From: Acidobacteriota bacterium
Lineage (GTDB): Bacteria; Acidobacteriota; Vicinamibacteria; Vicinamibacterales; JAFNAJ01
NCBI GenBank assembly: GCA_017860085.1
Contig: JAFNAJ010000011.1
Span: 1 to 17,088, forward strand
Reading direction: 5' to 3'
Length of the DNA: 17,088 bases
In this document: piece by piece, positions 14,518 through 17,088 of the stretch
Numbering within the stretch: position 1 is the stretch's first letter
How the letters are laid out: every line of letters begins with the position of its first letter
Position numbers and translations under genes: made by a program
Notes under the pieces: model-generated
Told to the model about the DNA's origin: nothing
Databases searched by the model: none
What the model saw: only the letters and a program-made list of their open reading frames with translations

Positions 14518-14597
14518 CCGAGCTCGTCCATGAGGCTCGAACGAGAGGGTCCGCCGCAGGGCGACGTGCCGAGGTGCCGGGCGTGAGGAGCGAGACG

Positions 14598-15839
14598 GTG
14601 CCCGGCCAGCACCACACCATCGTGATGGTGGCCACCTCGTACCCCCGCTTCCCGGGCGACAACGTGGGCTCGTTCATGGAACCGATTGCGCACGGCGTGG
14701 CCGCGCGCGGCCACGAGGTTCACCTCGTGGCGCCCTGGCATCCGGCCGTTGCGCGCGGCACTCGCGAGGGCAACGTCCACTTTCACTTCTTTCGCTACGC
14801 GCCGACGGACAGTCTCAACGTGTTCGGCTACGCGGGCGCGTTGCGCGCCGACGTCAGCCTTCGGCCGACCGCGTACGCAGTCGCCCCACTGGCATTGATG
14901 GCCGGGGCGCTGATGGCTCGGCGCGTCGCGCGCACCACGCGTGCCACGGTGGTCCACGGACACTGGGTGATTCCGGGCGGCGCCATCGCCCTGCTCGCGG
15001 GAACGGGGCTGCCGCTGGTCGTCAGTCTCCACGGGTCGGATGTCTACGTCGCCGAGCAGAGCAGGGTTGCCGCCCGGGTGGCCCGGGCCGTCTTCTCCCG
15101 CGCCGGATGGGTCACTGCCTGCAGCGACGACCTGCTGGTGCGCGCCCTGAGGTTGGGGGCCGACGCCGAGACCAGCGAGGTGGTGCCCTACGGGGTCGAT
15201 CCGCTACGGTTCAGGCCCGACCCAGGGGCGCGGGCGGCGGTCCGGGCGCGTTTCGGCCTGCCGGCCGCCGTGCCCGTCATATTCACGGCCGGGCGGTTCG
15301 TGCGCAAGAAGGGGTTCGAGTACCTGGTGGAAGCCATGGCAGCCGTCGCACGTCGGAGGCCGGATGCATGCCTGCTGCTGGCGGGGTCGGGCGACCTCGA
15401 GCCCGAGTATCGCGGCCTGGCTTCGAGCCTCGGGGTGGGCGACCGCATCGTCTGGCCAGGACTCCTGTCGCACGACGACATCGGGGCCTGCCTGGCTGCG
15501 GCCGACGTGGTCGTGGTGCCCTCGGTGCGCGATTCGTCGGGCAACGTCGACGGTCTCCCCAACGTCGTGCTCGAGGCGATGGCGTCGGGCACGCCGCTCG
15601 TCACCACGCCCGCCGGTGGTATCGGCCGTGTGGCCGTCAACGAGGACACGGCGCTCGTGGTCCCGGAACGTGACGTTGCCTCCCTCGGTCGCGCGATCGA
15701 GACCCTGCTCGATGATGCCGAGTTGGGACGTCGTCTCGGGGGGCGCGCCCGCGCGCTGGTCGAGCAGCACCATACCTGGGATGGCGTGGCCGCGAGCTTC
15801 GAGGCGGCGTACAATCACGCGACCGTGCGGCCGCGCTGA
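14598..15839 (+). CDS. GT4-family glycosyltransferase (second in cluster)
   Basis: A 413-residue GT-B enzyme. The N-terminal half has VMVATSYPRFPGDNVGSF (9-26), GHEVHLVAP, VVHGHWVIPGG (118-128) and VVSLHGSDVY (141-150). The C-terminal half has VPYGVDPLRFRP (196-207), FTAGRFVRKKGFEYLV (229-244), LLLAGSGDLEPE and VDGLPNVVLEAMASGTPLV (317-335), which carries the DX7E form of the family motif. The start is uncertain. GTG 14598 is chosen because GAGGAG lies 7 bases upstream (14585-14590). GTG 14583 in the same frame, with GAGG 8 bases upstream, is nearly as good and adds five residues. A much longer upstream frame overlaps the previous gene and is a shadow. Substrates are unknown; the context suggests sequential sugar addition with its neighbours. 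Confidence 0.9.
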   Translation: MPGQHHTIVMVATSYPRFPGDNVGSFMEPIAHGVAARGHEVHLVAPWHPAVARGTREGNVHFHFFRYAPTDSLNVFGYAGALRADVSLRPTAYAVAPLALMAGALMARRVARTTRATVVHGHWVIPGGAIALLAGTGLPLVVSLHGSDVYVAEQSRVAARVARAVFSRAGWVTACSDDLLVRALRLGADAETSEVVPYGVDPLRFRPDPGARAAVRARFGLPAAVPVIFTAGRFVRKKGFEYLVEAMAAVARRRPDACLLLAGSGDLEPEYRGLASSLGVGDRIVWPGLLSHDDIGACLAAADVVVVPSVRDSSGNVDGLPNVVLEAMASGTPLVTTPAGGIGRVAVNEDTALVVPERDVASLGRAIETLLDDAELGRRLGGRARALVEQHHTWDGVAASFEAAYNHATVRPR

Positions 15840-15852
15840 CGCCGTGGGCGTC
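15838..15852 (+). other. Short GC hairpin at the end of the second GT4 gene
   Basis: GACGCC and GGCGTC form a perfect 6-base stem with a 3-base loop (GTG), starting inside the TGA of the preceding gene. Only two T follow, so it is at best a weak or partial terminator. It overlaps the start of the promoter-like sequence described next. Confidence 0.3.
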
Positions 15853-15881
15853 TTGCCGCCCCCCGGCCTGCGTGCTACCGT
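15853..15881 (+). promoter_or_regulatory. Possible internal promoter of the soluble GT2 gene
   Basis: TTGCCG (15853-15858) and TACCGT (15876-15881) are separated by exactly 17 bases, with TGC directly before the -10 (extended -10). Agreement with consensus is partial at both boxes. It lies in the 54-base gap before the ATG at 15894, which implies a very short leader. The bases CGTGCTA are shared with the promoter proposed at the ychF-like gene, which supports both. Confidence 0.4.
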
Positions 15882-15893
15882 CTTAGGCTCGTC

Positions 15894-16640
15894 ATGCCAC
15901 CGAAGAGCTCACCAACGCCTGCAGGCCTGAGCGTCTTCTTCCCCGCGTACAACGACGGGGGCACCATCGCCAGCATGGTGGTCGGGGCTCTCCTGGCCGC
16001 GCGGCGCCTCACACCCGACCACGAGGTGATCGTCGTCAACGACGGGAGCCGCGACGTCACCCCCCAGCTCCTCGACGAACTGGCCCGCGCCTACCCTGAG
16101 GTGCGCATCGTCCACCACGAGGGCAACCGCGGTTACGGGGGGGCGCTGCGCAGCGGCTTCGCGGCGGCGACGAAGGAATACGTGTTCTACACCGACGGTG
16201 ATGCGCAGTACGATCCCGCCGAGATGGTACTGCTCTGGGAGCGGATGGGTGAGGGCGTCGACCTGGTGAACGGCTACAAGATCAGTCGCTCGGACCCGCT
16301 GCACCGGATCGTGATCGGCCGCGTGTATCACTACGCCGTGAAGCTCCTGTTCGGACTGCGGGTTCGCGACGTCGATTGCGACTTCCGCCTGATGCGTCGA
16401 TCGATCTTCGACCGTGTCCGGCTCACCAAGAACAGCGGCGTCATCTGCCTCGAGATGATGAAGAAGATCCAGGATGCCGGGTTCCGCATCGCCGAGGTTC
16501 CCGTTCACCACTATCACCGGGCCTACGGCAAGTCGCAGTTCTTCAACTTCAGGCGCATCGCTCGCACGGCGGCTGACGTGATGAAGCTGTGGCTCGAATT
16601 GGTGGTGCGCCGGGCACCACGCGACGTCCCCACGCCATGA
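15894..16640 (+). CDS. Soluble GT2 glycosyltransferase, DPM1-like
   Basis: A 248-residue GT-A enzyme with LSVFFPAYNDGGTI (12-25), EVIVVNDGSRDVT (44-56), the NRGYGGALRSGF acceptor/donor loop (78-89), the metal-binding TDGDAQYD (100-107), VNGYKISRSDP and VRDVDCDFRLMRR. This is the pattern of dolichyl/undecaprenyl-phosphate sugar transferases without the C-terminal membrane helices. It differs clearly from the membrane-anchored GT2 upstream, so it is not a recent duplicate. It may associate peripherally with the membrane. ATG 15894 follows the probable internal promoter. Its stop overlaps the epimerase start by four bases (ATGA), so the two are likely coupled and may act on the same sugar or lipid carrier. 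Confidence 0.9.
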   Translation: MPPKSSPTPAGLSVFFPAYNDGGTIASMVVGALLAARRLTPDHEVIVVNDGSRDVTPQLLDELARAYPEVRIVHHEGNRGYGGALRSGFAAATKEYVFYTDGDAQYDPAEMVLLWERMGEGVDLVNGYKISRSDPLHRIVIGRVYHYAVKLLFGLRVRDVDCDFRLMRRSIFDRVRLTKNSGVICLEMMKKIQDAGFRIAEVPVHHYHRAYGKSQFFNFRRIARTAADVMKLWLELVVRRAPRDVPTP

Positions 16641-17088
16641 GCGTCGAGAACGGCGACTTCTACCGGGGCCGGCGCGTGATGATCACCGGAGGCCTGGGCT
16701 TCATCGGCAGCAACCTGGCCCACCGACTGGTGGCGCTCGGGGCCGACGTGCTGCTCGTGGACTCACTGATCCCCGACTACGGCGGCAACCTGTTCAACGT
16801 CCATGGCATCGAGGACCGGTTGAAGGTGAACGTGGCCGACGTCCGCCAGCAGAGCACGATGAACTACCTGGTGCGCGATCGCGAGGTCATCTTCAACCTC
16901 GCGGGTCAGGTCAGCCACATCGACAGCATCCGCGACCCGTTCACCGACATGGAGATCAACTGCCGCAGCCAGTTGACGATCCTCGAGGCCTGCCGGCACA
17001 ACAACCCTCGCGCGAAGGTGGTGTTCGCCGGCACCCGCCAGGTGTACGGCAAACCAGACTACCTCCCGGTGGACGAGCGGCACCTGGT
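16637..17088 (+). CDS. NAD-dependent sugar epimerase/dehydratase, extended SDR family (C-terminus beyond window)
   Basis: The open frame starts at an ATG overlapping the previous stop and runs to the window edge; 150 residues are visible. A Rossmann signature TGGLGFIGSN (17-26) and an Asp at the end of the second strand (LLVDSL, Asp42) point to NAD(H). NLAGQVSHIDS (87-97) and VVFAGTRQVYG (128-138) follow in family order. At the catalytic Ser/Thr position of UDP-galactose-4-epimerase-like enzymes there is Thr133. The catalytic YxxxK is beyond the edge. It probably modifies a nucleotide sugar for the adjacent glycosyltransferases. Whether it is an epimerase, dehydratase or decarboxylase cannot be decided from this half. 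Confidence 0.9.
   Translation, partial: MSVENGDFYRGRRVMITGGLGFIGSNLAHRLVALGADVLLVDSLIPDYGGNLFNVHGIEDRLKVNVADVRQQSTMNYLVRDREVIFNLAGQVSHIDSIRDPFTDMEINCRSQLTILEACRHNNPRAKVVFAGTRQVYGKPDYLPVDERHL

Noticed and set aside
15838..15856. Rho-independent terminator after the second GT4 gene
   Set aside because: The stem is only 6 bases and is followed by just two T, so it is kept only as a hairpin.
1..17088. CRISPR arrays, tRNA or rRNA genes, insertion sequences, prophage or defence genes
   Set aside because: No regularly spaced repeats, no tRNA-like cloverleaf, no transposase, integrase or defence-type domain was recognised on either strand by eye.

Overview
This is a high-GC bacterial chromosome segment with no sign of plasmid, phage or insertion-sequence genes. 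Two gene sets diverge from a short intergenic region at about 11120-11367. The dense high-GC coding, the division and cell wall (dcw) gene order and a meso-diaminopimelate type MurE (DNPR motif) suggest a Gram-negative, peptidoglycan-making bacterium. A lineage such as the Acidobacteriota (Vicinamibacteria-like) is my guess from general gene flavour. No rRNA or other taxonomic marker is in the window, so this stays an inference.

Minus strand, 11119 down to 1: ten genes of a dcw cluster in the order mraZ - rsmH - ftsL - ftsI (PBP with a PASTA domain) - murE - murF - mraY - murD - ftsW - murG (cut by the left edge). Most junctions are 4-base or 1-base stop/start overlaps, so the genes are probably co-transcribed and translationally coupled. 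They make UDP-MurNAc-tripeptide to -pentapeptide (MurE, MurF; MurD supplies the dipeptide step), lipid I and II (MraY, MurG) and septal peptidoglycan (FtsW, FtsI, FtsL). MraZ is the cluster repressor. Its probable operator is visible: GTGGA boxes at an exact 10-base period directly after a strong sigma70-type promoter. The only sizeable gap is the 181 bases between murD and ftsW. It holds an inverted repeat built from degenerate heptamers, and one arm supplies the murD stop codon.

Plus strand, 11368 to 17088: a divergent YchF-like nucleotidase with a TGS domain is followed, with a 1-base overlap, by a sugar-transfer cluster: a GT4 glycosyltransferase, a membrane-anchored DPM-like GT2, a second GT4, a soluble DPM-like GT2 and the start of an NAD-dependent sugar epimerase/dehydratase cut by the right edge. 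These probably belong to a surface polysaccharide or glycolipid pathway whose product cannot be told from the sequence.

The points most worth a second look are the periodic MraZ operator, a MurD that has lost several residues normally invariant in the ligase family, the heptamer-built inverted repeat inside the dcw operon, and the YchF paralogue lacking the usual GEGLGN segment. I found no clearly new multi-gene system. The layout is mostly core cell-wall biology.
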